Positions 53,945-62,573 of a DNA stretch of 64,000 bases are shown here, one piece after another. Each line of letters begins with the position of its first letter. Position 1 is the first letter of the stretch. The position numbers and the translations under genes are program-made. The DNA is taken from NCBI RefSeq assembly GCF_001457475.1, contig NZ_LN831029.1, positions 868,001 through 932,000 of the forward strand, given 5' to 3'. Origin of the DNA: Achromobacter xylosoxidans (GTDB taxonomy: Bacteria > Pseudomonadota > Gammaproteobacteria > Burkholderiales > Burkholderiaceae_B). The notes beneath the pieces are model-generated. The model had not been told where the DNA came from. It was given only the letters and a program-made list of their open reading frames with translations, and did not search any database.

Positions 53945-54592
53945 ATGCACTCAAGAACAATGCTCAAGCGTATCGCTGTAGTCGCGGCATCGGGCGCCCT
54001 GCTGGCGGGTTGCGCCACCCAGCAGCAAACCAATACCGCCGTGGGGACCGGGGCCGGCGCCGCCGTGGGGGCCGGCATCGGCGCCCTGATCGGCCATGGC
54101 ACCGGCGCGGCCGTGGGCGCCGGCATCGGCGCGGTGGCCGGCGGCCTGATCGGCTACAACTGGAAGGTGGTGAAGGACGATGTGCAGCGGTCGGGCGCGA
54201 CTTCGCTGGGCATCGATGTGGTCGAAATGCCGGATGGCAGCCTGAAGGTCAATATTCCCAGCAATGTGTCCTTCGACACCGACAAGACCGATCTCAAGCC
54301 GGCGTTGCTGCCGGTGCTGGACAGCGTGGCGCGTTCGCTCAACCAGCATCCCGAGTTGCGCGCCAAGGTGGTGGGCCATACCGACAGCACGGGTGCGTTG
54401 GCGCACAACCAGACCCTGTCGGTGAACCGGGCGCGCAGCGTGACGGATTATCTGTCGCGCCAGGGCGTGGCGGCGACACGGCTTTCGGTCGAGGGACGCG
54501 GACCCAGCGATCCGATCGGCGACAATGCCACCGCCGAAGGCCGGGCGCTGAATCGCCGGGTCGAAGTCTATCTGTACGCGGTCAAGTCGTAG
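53945..54592 (+). CDS. OmpA-family lipoprotein with glycine zipper
   Basis: A 215-residue outer-membrane lipoprotein. The signal peptide ends in the lipobox LLAGC (Cys at about 24). A glycine-zipper segment (about 34-75) with the word [10 protein letters not shown] repeated twice may span or insert in membrane. The OmpA C-terminal peptidoglycan-binding domain is at about 105-212 ([41 protein letters not shown]). GGAGG lies about 6 bases before the ATG. It resembles YiaD. The pterin dehydratase gene follows 11 bases later, so they may be co-transcribed. Confidence 0.94.
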   Translation: MHSRTMLKRIAVVAASGALLAGCATQQQTNTAVGTGAGAAVGAGIGALIGHGTGAAVGAGIGAVAGGLIGYNWKVVKDDVQRSGATSLGIDVVEMPDGSLKVNIPSNVSFDTDKTDLKPALLPVLDSVARSLNQHPELRAKVVGHTDSTGALAHNQTLSVNRARSVTDYLSRQGVAATRLSVEGRGPSDPIGDNATAEGRALNRRVEVYLYAVKS

Positions 54593-54603
54593 CGGAGTTC
54601 ACC

Positions 54604-54930
54604 ATGAGCATGTTCCCCCCAGCTCGCATTGGCACCGACACCGCGGTCGCCGCCCTGTCCGGTTGGCAGGCGGTCGCGATGCGCGACGCCATCGAAAAGC
54701 GCTTCCGGTTCCCCAATTTCAACGCCGCTTTCGGCTTCATGGCGCGCGTGGCCATGTTCGCCGAGAAGCTCAATCACCACCCCGAATGGACCAACGTCTA
54801 CAACCGGGTGGACGTCATGTTGACCACGCATGACGCGGGCGGCGTGACCGAGCTGGATGTGCGCATGGCGCAATTCATGGACGAGGCCGCCGCGCAGATG
54901 GGCGCGACCGCGCCGAAAGCGGGCCTCTAG
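54604..54930 (+). CDS. phhB: Pterin-4a-carbinolamine dehydratase
   Basis: A 108-residue enzyme that recycles the tetrahydrobiopterin-type cofactor after phenylalanine hydroxylase. Family motif is seen in [26 protein letters not shown] with the catalytic His pair, followed by [13 protein letters not shown]. No phenylalanine hydroxylase gene is adjacent. It starts 11 bases after the lipoprotein stop, an odd functional pairing that may only reflect shared transcription. Confidence 0.94.
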   Translation: MSMFPPARIGTDTAVAALSGWQAVAMRDAIEKRFRFPNFNAAFGFMARVAMFAEKLNHHPEWTNVYNRVDVMLTTHDAGGVTELDVRMAQFMDEAAAQMGATAPKAGL

Positions 54931-54986
54931 GAGGCGGCGGGAAGGCAGTCCGCCCGCCCACCGGCGGGCGGACGAGCCGGCGGCGC

Positions 54987-55442
54987 TCAGTCTTGCGGCG
55001 CCTCGGGGCGCTCGCGCTGGTGCGCGATCAGGCGGTCGAGCATGTCGCCCAATTGGCGCTGCTCTTCGGCGCTCAGGCAGCCGAAGATATCCTGGTTGCG
55101 GCGCGCGATCAGGTCGATGATGCGCCGATACTGCGCCTGGCCGGTGGGGGTCAGGGACAGCACGACGCCGCGGCCGTCCGCGGCCGAATCCTTTTTCTCG
55201 ATCAGCCCGCGCCCGGCCAGGGCCTGGGCCGAACGGCTGGCCTGGCCCTTGTTCAGGTTGGCGGCCCGGGCCAGGTCGTTGACCGATAGCGGCGCGTAGC
55301 GGCCGATGGCCGCCAGGCAGCGCGCTTCCCCCAGCGGGATGCCGCAATCTTCCAGGTAGGCGCGATTCGTGTCCCGGTCGGTGATCTTGTTGATCACGTG
55401 GAGGCGATAGGTCAGGAATCGTTCGAGGGCGGGCGTGGTCAC
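54987..55442 (-). CDS. MarR-family regulator
   Basis: A 151-residue winged-helix regulator (NDLARAANLNKGQASRSAQALAGRGLIEKK at about 54-83, wing SAADGRGVVLSLTPTG). The GTG start overlaps the TGA of the 73-residue gene in GTGA, so it is the last gene of a three-gene operon with the FAD monooxygenase. Two operator-like repeats lie before that operon, which suggests that it represses its own operon and is released by an aromatic ligand. Confidence 0.93.
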   Translation of the reverse strand: MTTPALERFLTYRLHVINKITDRDTNRAYLEDCGIPLGEARCLAAIGRYAPLSVNDLARAANLNKGQASRSAQALAGRGLIEKKDSAADGRGVVLSLTPTGQAQYRRIIDLIARRNQDIFGCLSAEEQRQLGDMLDRLIAHQRERPEAPQD

Positions 55443-55660
55443 GTCGGGCTGTCGGCGGTGGCGGCGGGATAGTTTGCCACAGGGGCGGCGCAGGCGGCCT
55501 CGGCCTGCGCCAGCAAGGCGCAGGCCGCCTGGGCGTCGGGCAGGCGCGCCAGCGCCGACAGGCCCAGGATCGACAGGAACAGCGGCGCCCGCGCTTCGCC
55601 CACCCGTGTCAGGGCCTGCGCCATCCGGGTGTAGACCTGGTCCAGTTGGTCGTCGTTCAT
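55439..55660 (-). CDS. 73-residue protein between FAD monooxygenase and MarR
   Basis: A small Ala-rich helical protein (MNDDQLDQVYTRMAQAL then LFLSILGLSALARLPDAQAACALLAQAEAAC) of unknown function. It overlaps the monooxygenase stop by ATGA and the regulator start by GTGA, so all three are translationally coupled, which strongly supports that it is a real gene. No signal peptide; the C-terminal Cys residues are not in a known motif. It could be a helper of the monooxygenase. Confidence 0.75.
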   Translation of the reverse strand: MNDDQLDQVYTRMAQALTRVGEARAPLFLSILGLSALARLPDAQAACALLAQAEAACAAPVANYPAATADSPT

Positions 55661-57291
55661 GGTTGTGTCTCCTGGCGGGACGATTCGAGCATGGGGTAGT
55701 AGGGCGCCAGTGCGGCGCGCAGGGCCGTTGCGTCGAGCATGGCCCAGCGGCCCATCACGTAGCCGTCCGGGCGCAGCAGCCAGACCGTGCCGGGTTGCGC
55801 GCCAAACCGCTCGTGCAGATGCCCGTGCGGATCGCTCCAGGCGCCCGGCGCGGGCCCGCCCACCACGATCGTGACCAGCGGGCAGGGCGCCTGGCGGGTG
55901 GCGGCGGCCAGTCTTTGCAGGCCAGCGGCCATCGCCGCATCCGGCGCGCAGGCCAGCAGCACGAAGCCCTGGCCGAAACAAGCGCTGAGGTAGCGTGGCA
56001 CGGCGTCGGCATCGGCCAGCAGCAGGTCGGGAGCCGGCTGGCCGGGCGCGGCGGCCAGGGGCTGCGCGGCGGCATCGTCCGCCAGGTTCAGCGGCGAGCC
56101 CTCGTAGGAGATGGGGGCGGACTGGCGCGGATTGATCAGCGGCCGCGCCCGCTCGTCGCTCAAGGCCAGCCGCAGCGCGGCCTCGCGCATCAGCCGAAAG
56201 CCGAAGTCGGGGGGCGCCATGAATTCGGTGCTCTTGGCGCCGTAGGCCAGGTTCTGGCGGGTGGCGTGGACGCGTTCGTCGCTGTAGCTGTCGAGCAGGC
56301 TGTCGGGCGCCTGGCCGCGCAGGACCCAGGCCAGCTTCCAGGCCAGGTTGCCGGCATCGTCCAGGCCCGAATTCAGGCCGCGCACGCCGAAGATCGGCAC
56401 CAGGTGGGCGGCGTCGCCCGCGAACAGCACGCGGCCATGGCGGTAGCGCTCCAGCGTCAGGCATTTGGCGTTGTAGAGCGAGATCCAGAGCGGCTTCCAT
56501 GGCGCTGTTTCGCCAATCATGTCCAGATGGCTCTGCACGCGGGGCAGCACGTTGCCGGGGGCGACGGCGTCGGCCGCGTCTTCGTCGTCGCGGATCTGGT
56601 AGTCCACCCGCCAGACATTGCCGGGTTGGCGGTGCATCAACAGCGTCGAGCCGGGATTGGAGGGCGGATCGAACCAGGCCAGGCGTTCCACCGGCCGGTG
56701 GGACGCCTGTTCGATATCGACGATGACGTAGCGGCCTTCGTATTGCATGCCCTCCAGCTTCAGGCCGAGCGCTTCGCGCACGCTGCTGCGCCCGCCATCG
56801 CAGGCCACCAGCCAGTCGGCCCGCAAGGCATGGCGGTGTCCGGCGATGTCCACATCGACCTGCACGCCGTCCGCCGTCGAGCGCACGCCGACGGCGCGGG
56901 CGGACCAATGCAGTGCCGCCGGGCCTGGCTGGCGCTGCAAGGCCTGATGGGCGTATTCCTCGACGAAGTACTGCTGGATGTTGACCATGGGCGCGAAGCG
57001 CTGCAGCGGGTCGTGCGGCATTTCGAAGTGCAGCACTTCGCGGTCGCGGTAGTAGCTGCGGCCGCCGGTCCACGGCAGTCCGGTGGCATTGAGCGCCGCG
57101 TCGGCGCCGATCCAGCCGAGTATTTCCTGCGAGCGGCGCGAGATGCAGATGGCGCGGCTGCCGTCGCAATAGCCGTCGTCGGCTTCCAGCGTGAGCGAGG
57201 CGATGCCGTAGTGCGCGAGCAGGGCGGCCAGGGTGAGCCCCACCGGACCGCCGCCGACGATCAGGACGGGCACGTGGGCAGGCAGTGTCAT
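55657..57291 (-). CDS. FAD-dependent aromatic monooxygenase (PheA/MhpA-like)
   Basis: A 544-residue class A flavin hydroxylase. Seen: FAD motif VLIVGGGPVGLTLAALLAHYGI (about 9-30), the DG motif VACDGGRSSVREALGL (about 165-180), GRVLFAGDAAHLVPIFGVRGLNSGLDDA (about 280-307) and a C-terminal thioredoxin-like domain (about 400-530). Such enzymes use NAD(P)H and O2 to hydroxylate phenolic or related aromatics. GGAG is 7 bases before the ATG at 57291. First gene of the operon with the 73-residue gene and marR; a promoter and two operator copies lie directly upstream. Confidence 0.93.
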   Translation of the reverse strand: MTLPAHVPVLIVGGGPVGLTLAALLAHYGIASLTLEADDGYCDGSRAICISRRSQEILGWIGADAALNATGLPWTGGRSYYRDREVLHFEMPHDPLQRFAPMVNIQQYFVEEYAHQALQRQPGPAALHWSARAVGVRSTADGVQVDVDIAGHRHALRADWLVACDGGRSSVREALGLKLEGMQYEGRYVIVDIEQASHRPVERLAWFDPPSNPGSTLLMHRQPGNVWRVDYQIRDDEDAADAVAPGNVLPRVQSHLDMIGETAPWKPLWISLYNAKCLTLERYRHGRVLFAGDAAHLVPIFGVRGLNSGLDDAGNLAWKLAWVLRGQAPDSLLDSYSDERVHATRQNLAYGAKSTEFMAPPDFGFRLMREAALRLALSDERARPLINPRQSAPISYEGSPLNLADDAAAQPLAAAPGQPAPDLLLADADAVPRYLSACFGQGFVLLACAPDAAMAAGLQRLAAATRQAPCPLVTIVVGGPAPGAWSDPHGHLHERFGAQPGTVWLLRPDGYVMGRWAMLDATALRAALAPYYPMLESSRQETQP

Positions 57292-57308
57292 CAGGTCTCC
57301 GATAGTTG

Positions 57309-57351
57309 GTTGTTTGCGCAACTATATAATCGAAATAGTTGAGTGCGCAAC
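57309..57351 (-). promoter_or_regulatory. Double MarR operator over the monooxygenase promoter
   Basis: GTTGTTTGCGCAAC (57309-57322) and GTTGAGTGCGCAAC (57338-57351) share GTTG-N6-CAAC and are 29 bases apart. Between them CAACTAT-N9-ATAGTTG (57319-57341) forms a perfect inverted repeat. On the minus strand TTGCGC and TATATA, 16 bases apart, make a promoter, so bound repressor would cover it. Very likely the site of the MarR protein. Confidence 0.7.
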
Positions 57352-57426
57352 CATTTCGACTGGACCAAAAAAAACCCGCCGGCGAGGGCGGGTTCCGTGT
57401 GGCGCGATGGCGTTCAGTTGCGCACT

Positions 57427-58125
57427 TCAGTTGCGCACGTAATAGATGCGCATCGCCTGCTGTTTCTGGTTGCCGTCCATGACGCGCAGCACCACGACCT
57501 TGGGCGTGAAGCCGTCCGGCAACTTCAACTGGCCCAGGGCGTAGTCGTAACGGTCGACGTTGAGGGCGGGGCCTTCCGGCGTGACGGTGGCGGCGCGGCC
57601 ATTGGAGTAGCTGCCATCGATCGAGAAGGTGAGCGTGCCCTTGAAGGGCGCGCCGGTGCGCTCTTCGCGCATCACCAGCACCTGGTAGTCGAGCAGGCCG
57701 GGCTGGCGCTTGAAGGTGGCCGAGCGGATGCCCAGGTTGCCGCCGCGCGGATCGGGCGGCATGGCGTCCTGGAACAGCACCAGTTCCTTGTTCAGCGTGT
57801 CCAGCTTGGCGCGGGCGTCGGCCAGGTCCGCGGTGAGCTTTTCATGGCCGGATTTGTTGGCGTCACGCTGCTGCGTGGCTTCTTCGAGCTGGCTTTGCAG
57901 GCGCTGGTTTTCCAGCTTGGAGGCGCTGAGTTCGGTGTGCAGTTGTTCGGATTGCTCGACGGTCAGCCGCTGCGGGCCGTAGTTGGTCTGCAGGAAGAGC
58001 ACGCCGCCCGCGCCGAGGGCGATGCCCACCAGCAGCAGGACCAGCCAGCGCGGCATGCGGCGCGTGCGTTGGCCGGGTTGGTATACGGAGGGCTTGAATA
58101 CGGCCCGTTGCGATCTTCCAAACAT
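57427..58125 (-). CDS. Membrane-anchored coiled-coil protein (DUF6776-like)
   Basis: A 232-residue protein of unknown role. Seen: a basic cytoplasmic N-terminus with QRTRRMPR, one membrane helix at about 28-47 (WLVLLLVGIALGAGGVLFL), a coiled coil at about 60-125 (LENQRLQSQLEEATQQRDANKSGHEK), then a beta-rich periplasmic domain ending YYVRN. Similar proteins are common in Burkholderiales beside murU/amgK-type or envelope genes, although I do not know a function. The start at 58125 (MFGRSQ) has AGGA 6 bases upstream. Confidence 0.75.
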   Translation of the reverse strand: MFGRSQRAVFKPSVYQPGQRTRRMPRWLVLLLVGIALGAGGVLFLQTNYGPQRLTVEQSEQLHTELSASKLENQRLQSQLEEATQQRDANKSGHEKLTADLADARAKLDTLNKELVLFQDAMPPDPRGGNLGIRSATFKRQPGLLDYQVLVMREERTGAPFKGTLTFSIDGSYSNGRAATVTPEGPALNVDRYDYALGQLKLPDGFTPKVVVLRVMDGNQKQQAMRIYYVRN

Positions 58126-58284
58126 CCCCATTCCTAGAAAACGTCCTGTGTGTTGTGCCTGGCCGCGCGCCGCGCGCACTGGCCAAAGCGTCAGAGAATA
58201 CCCGGTTAACCGGGCGCGATGGGTACGCGGACAAGCCTGGTTGCGCACCTTGATATTGTGAAATATGTGGGCATCGAGCGGACC

Positions 58285-58971
58285 TCAGACCGGACTGGAA
58301 CCGAGCTCGGCATCGAGGTCTGCCAGTCGTTGGGGGGTGCCGACGTCGACCCAGCGGCCGGTGTGGCGCGCGCCGCGGACGTGATCGTGCTCCATGGCCT
58401 GCCGCAGCAGCGGTGCGAGCCGCGCGGCCGTGCCGCGGGCCACGCCCGCGAATAGCATGGGATGGTAGACGCCGATGCCGGAGAAGGTCAAACGGGGTTC
58501 GCCGTCAGCGCGGACGCGGCCGTCGCGGTCCAGCGCGAAATCGCCGAGGGGATGTTGCGGCGGATTGTCGACCATCAGCAGCCAGGCGCCGCCCGTGGGC
58601 AGCGCGGTTGCCAGGGCGGGGGCGGCGGCCGGGTTCCAGTCGCACCAGATGTCGCCGTTGATGACGAGGAACGGATCCGGTCCCAGCAGCGGCAGCGCCT
58701 GGGCAATGCCGCCGGCGGTTTCCAGGGCGGCGGCCTCGGGGGAATACCGGATCCGCAGGCCGAAGGCGGCGCCGTCGGCCAGGGCGCGCTCGATCTCGTG
58801 GCCGAGCCAGGCGTGGTTGATGACAACGTCCCGGAAGCCGGCCGCGGCCAGCCGTTCCAGGTGCCAGGCGATCAGCGGCTTGCCGCCGACCGGCAGCAGC
58901 GGCTTGGGCAGCCGGTCGGTCAGCGGACGCATGCGTTCGCCGCGGCCCGCGGCGAGGATCATGGCGCGCAT
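58285..58971 (-). CDS. murU: N-acetylmuramate 1-phosphate uridylyltransferase MurU
   Basis: A 228-residue sugar-phosphate nucleotidyltransferase. Seen: N-terminal MILAAGRGERMRPLTDRLPKPLLPVGGKPLI with the nucleotide-binding G-x-G-x-R-M and the Lys of PKPLLPV, and the metal-site VINGDIWCDW (about 105). It shares one base with the stop of the amgK-like gene (TGATG), so they are coupled. With AmgK it forms the pathway that returns cell-wall MurNAc to UDP-MurNAc, bypassing fosfomycin-sensitive MurA. Adjacent lptD/surA give the Pseudomonas-like synteny. Confidence 0.9.
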   Translation of the reverse strand: MRAMILAAGRGERMRPLTDRLPKPLLPVGGKPLIAWHLERLAAAGFRDVVINHAWLGHEIERALADGAAFGLRIRYSPEAAALETAGGIAQALPLLGPDPFLVINGDIWCDWNPAAAPALATALPTGGAWLLMVDNPPQHPLGDFALDRDGRVRADGEPRLTFSGIGVYHPMLFAGVARGTAARLAPLLRQAMEHDHVRGARHTGRWVDVGTPQRLADLDAELGSSPV

Positions 58972-60011
58972 CAGAAGGTGTATCCGACGCTGACCTGGCG
59001 GTCGTCGAGCCTGTCCAGCAGGCGCAGCAGGGGCGTGAAAACGCCGTAGCGCTGCGCCACCTGGCGCACGTAGCCGTTCACCCGCGGCATATGGGCCAGG
59101 TAGTGGGCCTTGCCGTCGCGGTGGTTCAGGCGCGCGAACACGCCCAGGATGCGCAGGTTGCGCTGCAGGCCCATCCATTCGTAGGCGCGGTGGAACTCGG
59201 CGAAATCGGCGTCGACCGGCAGCCCGGCCGCGCGCGCCATTTCCCAGTAGCGGATGGCCCAGTCGAGCTGCTGGGGCTCTTCCCAGGTGGTCCGGGCATC
59301 CGTCACCAGCGACGCCAGGTCATAGGTGATGGGGCCGGCCAGGGCGTCCTGGAAGTCGATGACGCCGGGGTTGGGGCCGTATTGCGGCTGGTCGCAGACC
59401 ATCAGGTTGGGCGAATGGTAGTCGCGATGCACCAGCACCGTGGGCTGGTTGCCATTGCTGGCCGAGAGCAGGGCGAAGATCTTTTCCAGGGCCTGGGCGG
59501 TCTTGTCGTCGAGCGTGGCGCCGTGGTGCTTCTGTACGTACCACTCGGGAAACAGCTTGAGTTCATCGGCCAGTCGCGCGCTGTCGTAGTGGGCCAGGCC
59601 GGTGGTCCTGGCCTGCTGCAGGCGCACCAGCGCCGCCAGGGCGTCGCGGTACATCGATTGCAGGCTGGCGTCGTCCACGCCGTCCTGGATGCGCTGGTAA
59701 TAGGTCTGCTCGCCCAGGTCGGACAACAGCAGCAGTCCCTGGGCGAGGTCCTGTTCGATGACGGCGGGCACGTTCAGGCCGGCGTCGCTCAGAAGCTGGT
59801 CCACATGCAGGAAGGGGCGGCAATCTTCATGCTGGGGCGGGGCGTCCATCACAATCAGGGTACGACCGGCGGCGTCCAGGCGGAAATAGCGGCGGAAGCT
59901 GGCGTCGGCGGAGGCGGGGCGCAGGGTATCCACCGCCAGTCCCAACGCGGCGGGCAGGCCCTGCAGCCAGGCGCGGATCTGCTCCAGGCGGGGGTCATGA
60001 TCGTTTTTCAA
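58971..60011 (-). CDS. amgK: Anomeric MurNAc/GlcNAc kinase AmgK
   Basis: A 346-residue kinase of the aminoglycoside-phosphotransferase fold. Seen: an N-lobe (about 30-110; ADASFRRYFRLDAAGRTLIVMDAPP), the catalytic HRDYHSPNLMV (about 200-210) and the metal motif VIDFQDALAG. In Pseudomonas the AmgK-MurU pair phosphorylates MurNAc at C1 and joins it to UMP. It is transcribed away from lptD with 168 bases between starts; a TATAAT lies at 60092, but orientation and -35 are unclear. Confidence 0.9.
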   Translation of the reverse strand: MKNDHDPRLEQIRAWLQGLPAALGLAVDTLRPASADASFRRYFRLDAAGRTLIVMDAPPQHEDCRPFLHVDQLLSDAGLNVPAVIEQDLAQGLLLLSDLGEQTYYQRIQDGVDDASLQSMYRDALAALVRLQQARTTGLAHYDSARLADELKLFPEWYVQKHHGATLDDKTAQALEKIFALLSASNGNQPTVLVHRDYHSPNLMVCDQPQYGPNPGVIDFQDALAGPITYDLASLVTDARTTWEEPQQLDWAIRYWEMARAAGLPVDADFAEFHRAYEWMGLQRNLRILGVFARLNHRDGKAHYLAHMPRVNGYVRQVAQRYGVFTPLLRLLDRLDDRQVSVGYTF

Positions 60012-60179
60012 GGAAGATCCGTGTCAGAAGTGCAATATTGCGGAAAAATGGGTTGCGCGCACATAAGGCTGGGCGTCTGGCGCGGCTTCTCTATAATACC
60101 GGCTCGTTTCCGTTAGCATTGGCCCTTCCCGGGCGCCTTTGCCTGGTTCCCCCATCGTAAAAAAGGGCTGTTTTCACTC

Positions 60180-62573
60180 GTGCGCAAGGTTCGGTGGTTG
60201 ATCCTATCTGCTATCAGCGTCGCCGGGGCCGTTCAGGCCCAGGGCAGCCAAGGTTCGGCTTCCTCGGCGACGTCGATCACCGCGGCCCCCGAGCTGCGCA
60301 CGTCCCCCGGACTGCGGATGCACCGCCTGCCGGACGGCAACATCCCCGCCTATATGGAAGCGGACACCATCGAGGGTGATCCGGACTCCGACCTGACCCT
60401 GACCGGCGCGGCGCAGGTGCGCCGCATCGACGGCGTGATCAAGGGCGACCGCATCAACTACCGCAAGGACACCGGCGAGGTCGACGTGCAGGGCAACGCC
60501 CGCATGATGCGCGATGGCACGCTGGTCACCGGGCCCAACGCCAAGTTCAACGTCGACAAGTATTCGGGCGAAGTCGAAAAGCCGAATTTCTGGCTCGGCG
60601 CCACCGGCGGCTTCGCCGTGGCCGACAAAGCCGACATCTTCAGCAAGTCGCAGATGCGGCTGCATACGGTGACCTACAGCGGCTGCTCGTGCGAGACGCC
60701 GTCGTGGTACATCAAGGCCAACATGGTCGACATCGACTTCGACGAAAACGAAGGCGTGGCGCGCAATGGCGTGCTGTACTTCAAGGACGTGCCGATCCTG
60801 GCTTCGCCCTACATGACCTTCCCGGTCAAGAAGGAGCGCAAGTCGGGTTTCCTGATGCCGACCTACGGCACCACCAGCAAAGGCGGTTTCGACTTCTCGC
60901 TGCCGTATTACCTGAACATCGCGCCGAATTACGACGCAACCCTCCAGCCGCGCTACTTCTCCAAGCGCGGGTTGCAACTGGGGGGGGAATTCCGTTACCT
61001 GGGGGCGAGCTACGCGGGCAGTGTCTACGGCGCCTATCTGCCGCATGACAACGTAAGTGGCGAAGACCGCTGGATGTACTGGTGGCGTCACCAGCAATTG
61101 CTCGGCAACGGCTTCTACGCCGACTGGGACGTGGCCAAGGTCTCGGACAACGATTACTTCCGCGATATTTCGCAGCTGGGTTTGAACCAGGCGTCCACCA
61201 CCTACCTGCCGCAGCGCGCGCGGGTGGGCTGGTCCTCGACGTACTGGAGCGCCTATGCGCAGGTCTACAAGTACCAGACCCTGCAGGATCCGGATGCGCT
61301 GTTGACGCCGCCCTATGACAAGCAGCCCGAGCTGTACCTGCGCGGCGCCCGCTACGACTGGGGCGGCTTCGACGTGGACTGGACCTCGACCGCGGTGCGC
61401 TTCAGCAAGCCACTGTTCCTGGGCAATCGCAACGGTCCCAACGGCGACCGGCTGCAGACCTACCCGACGGTATCGTATCCGATCGTCCGTCCGGGCTGGT
61501 TCGTGATTCCCAAGGCCGGGGTCAATTACACCCAGTACCAGACCGATTGGTATCACGGCGACTGGCTCGGCTTGAACTCGGGCACGGCCAATGCCGGCAC
61601 CTCGTTCGGCTACCCGCGCTCGCAGTCGCGTACCGTGCCCATCATGTCGCTGGATGCCGGCCTGATTTTCGAGCGCGACACCACGCTGTTCGGCAAGGAT
61701 TCGATCCAGACCCTGGAGCCGCGGTTGTACTACCTGCGTGTGCCGTACCGCGACCAATCCAAGATTCCGGTCTACGACACGTCGCTGTCCGATTTCAGCT
61801 TTTCGCAGGCCTTCGACGAGAACATCTACTCGGGCGGCTGGGACCGCATTTCCAACGCCAATCAGCTCACTGCCGCCTTGACCACGCGCTGGCTCGATGC
61901 GTCGACCGGTTTCGAGCGCGCCTCGGTGGCCGTGGCGCAGCGCCTGTACTTCGCCGACCAGAAGGTCACCTTGCCGGGAGAAACGCCGCGCGAGAATGTC
62001 CGGTCGGACTTCCTCGTGGGCGCCAGCGCGGCGCTGACCGATACCCTCACCACCGACGTGGCCGCGCAGTACAACCCCTATGACAACCAATGGTCGCGCG
62101 GGCTGCTTAGCGCCCGCTGGTCGCCGCAGCGCTTGACGACGGTGGCGCTGGCCTATCGTTATCAGCGCGATCCGCAGCCCGGCGTGCTCTACCAGCCGCA
62201 AGGGCAGAACCAGATCAGTCTGGCGGTGCAATGGCCGTTCACCAAGCGCTGGTACGGTGTGGGTCGGGTCGACTATTCCTTGCGCGACGGCCCGTCCAGC
62301 ACGGTCAATGGCACCACCGATTCGCCCCGTGTCACGCAGGCCATCGCCGGCCTCGAATACAAGGGCGACTGCTGCTGGGTCGGCCGCATGGTCTTCCAGC
62401 GCTACGCCGTGTCGGCCACCGACGCCAATACGGCACTGTTCTTCCAGCTCGAGTTGACCGGCCTGGGTTCCCTGGGAACCGATCCGATGAACCTGCTGAA
62501 CAGAAGTATCCCCGGTTACTCGCGCATCACCCCGCCCGCGCCGACCGGGACCACATTTGAAAGGTATGAATGA
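60180..62573 (+). CDS. lptD: LPS-assembly protein LptD
   Basis: Outer-membrane translocon of 797 residues that inserts LPS into the outer leaflet with LptE. Signal peptide about 1-20 (SVAGAVQAQ). The N-terminal beta-jellyroll (OstA) is at about 55-190 and the 26-strand barrel follows. Cys pairs in YSGCSCETPSWY and in KGDCCWVGRM fit the disulfides that switch LptD on after maturation. The GTG start at 60180 is the best match to the signal-peptide position. Its stop overlaps the surA ATG, as usual for this pair. Confidence 0.97.
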   Translation: MRKVRWLILSAISVAGAVQAQGSQGSASSATSITAAPELRTSPGLRMHRLPDGNIPAYMEADTIEGDPDSDLTLTGAAQVRRIDGVIKGDRINYRKDTGEVDVQGNARMMRDGTLVTGPNAKFNVDKYSGEVEKPNFWLGATGGFAVADKADIFSKSQMRLHTVTYSGCSCETPSWYIKANMVDIDFDENEGVARNGVLYFKDVPILASPYMTFPVKKERKSGFLMPTYGTTSKGGFDFSLPYYLNIAPNYDATLQPRYFSKRGLQLGGEFRYLGASYAGSVYGAYLPHDNVSGEDRWMYWWRHQQLLGNGFYADWDVAKVSDNDYFRDISQLGLNQASTTYLPQRARVGWSSTYWSAYAQVYKYQTLQDPDALLTPPYDKQPELYLRGARYDWGGFDVDWTSTAVRFSKPLFLGNRNGPNGDRLQTYPTVSYPIVRPGWFVIPKAGVNYTQYQTDWYHGDWLGLNSGTANAGTSFGYPRSQSRTVPIMSLDAGLIFERDTTLFGKDSIQTLEPRLYYLRVPYRDQSKIPVYDTSLSDFSFSQAFDENIYSGGWDRISNANQLTAALTTRWLDASTGFERASVAVAQRLYFADQKVTLPGETPRENVRSDFLVGASAALTDTLTTDVAAQYNPYDNQWSRGLLSARWSPQRLTTVALAYRYQRDPQPGVLYQPQGQNQISLAVQWPFTKRWYGVGRVDYSLRDGPSSTVNGTTDSPRVTQAIAGLEYKGDCCWVGRMVFQRYAVSATDANTALFFQLELTGLGSLGTDPMNLLNRSIPGYSRITPPAPTGTTFERYE

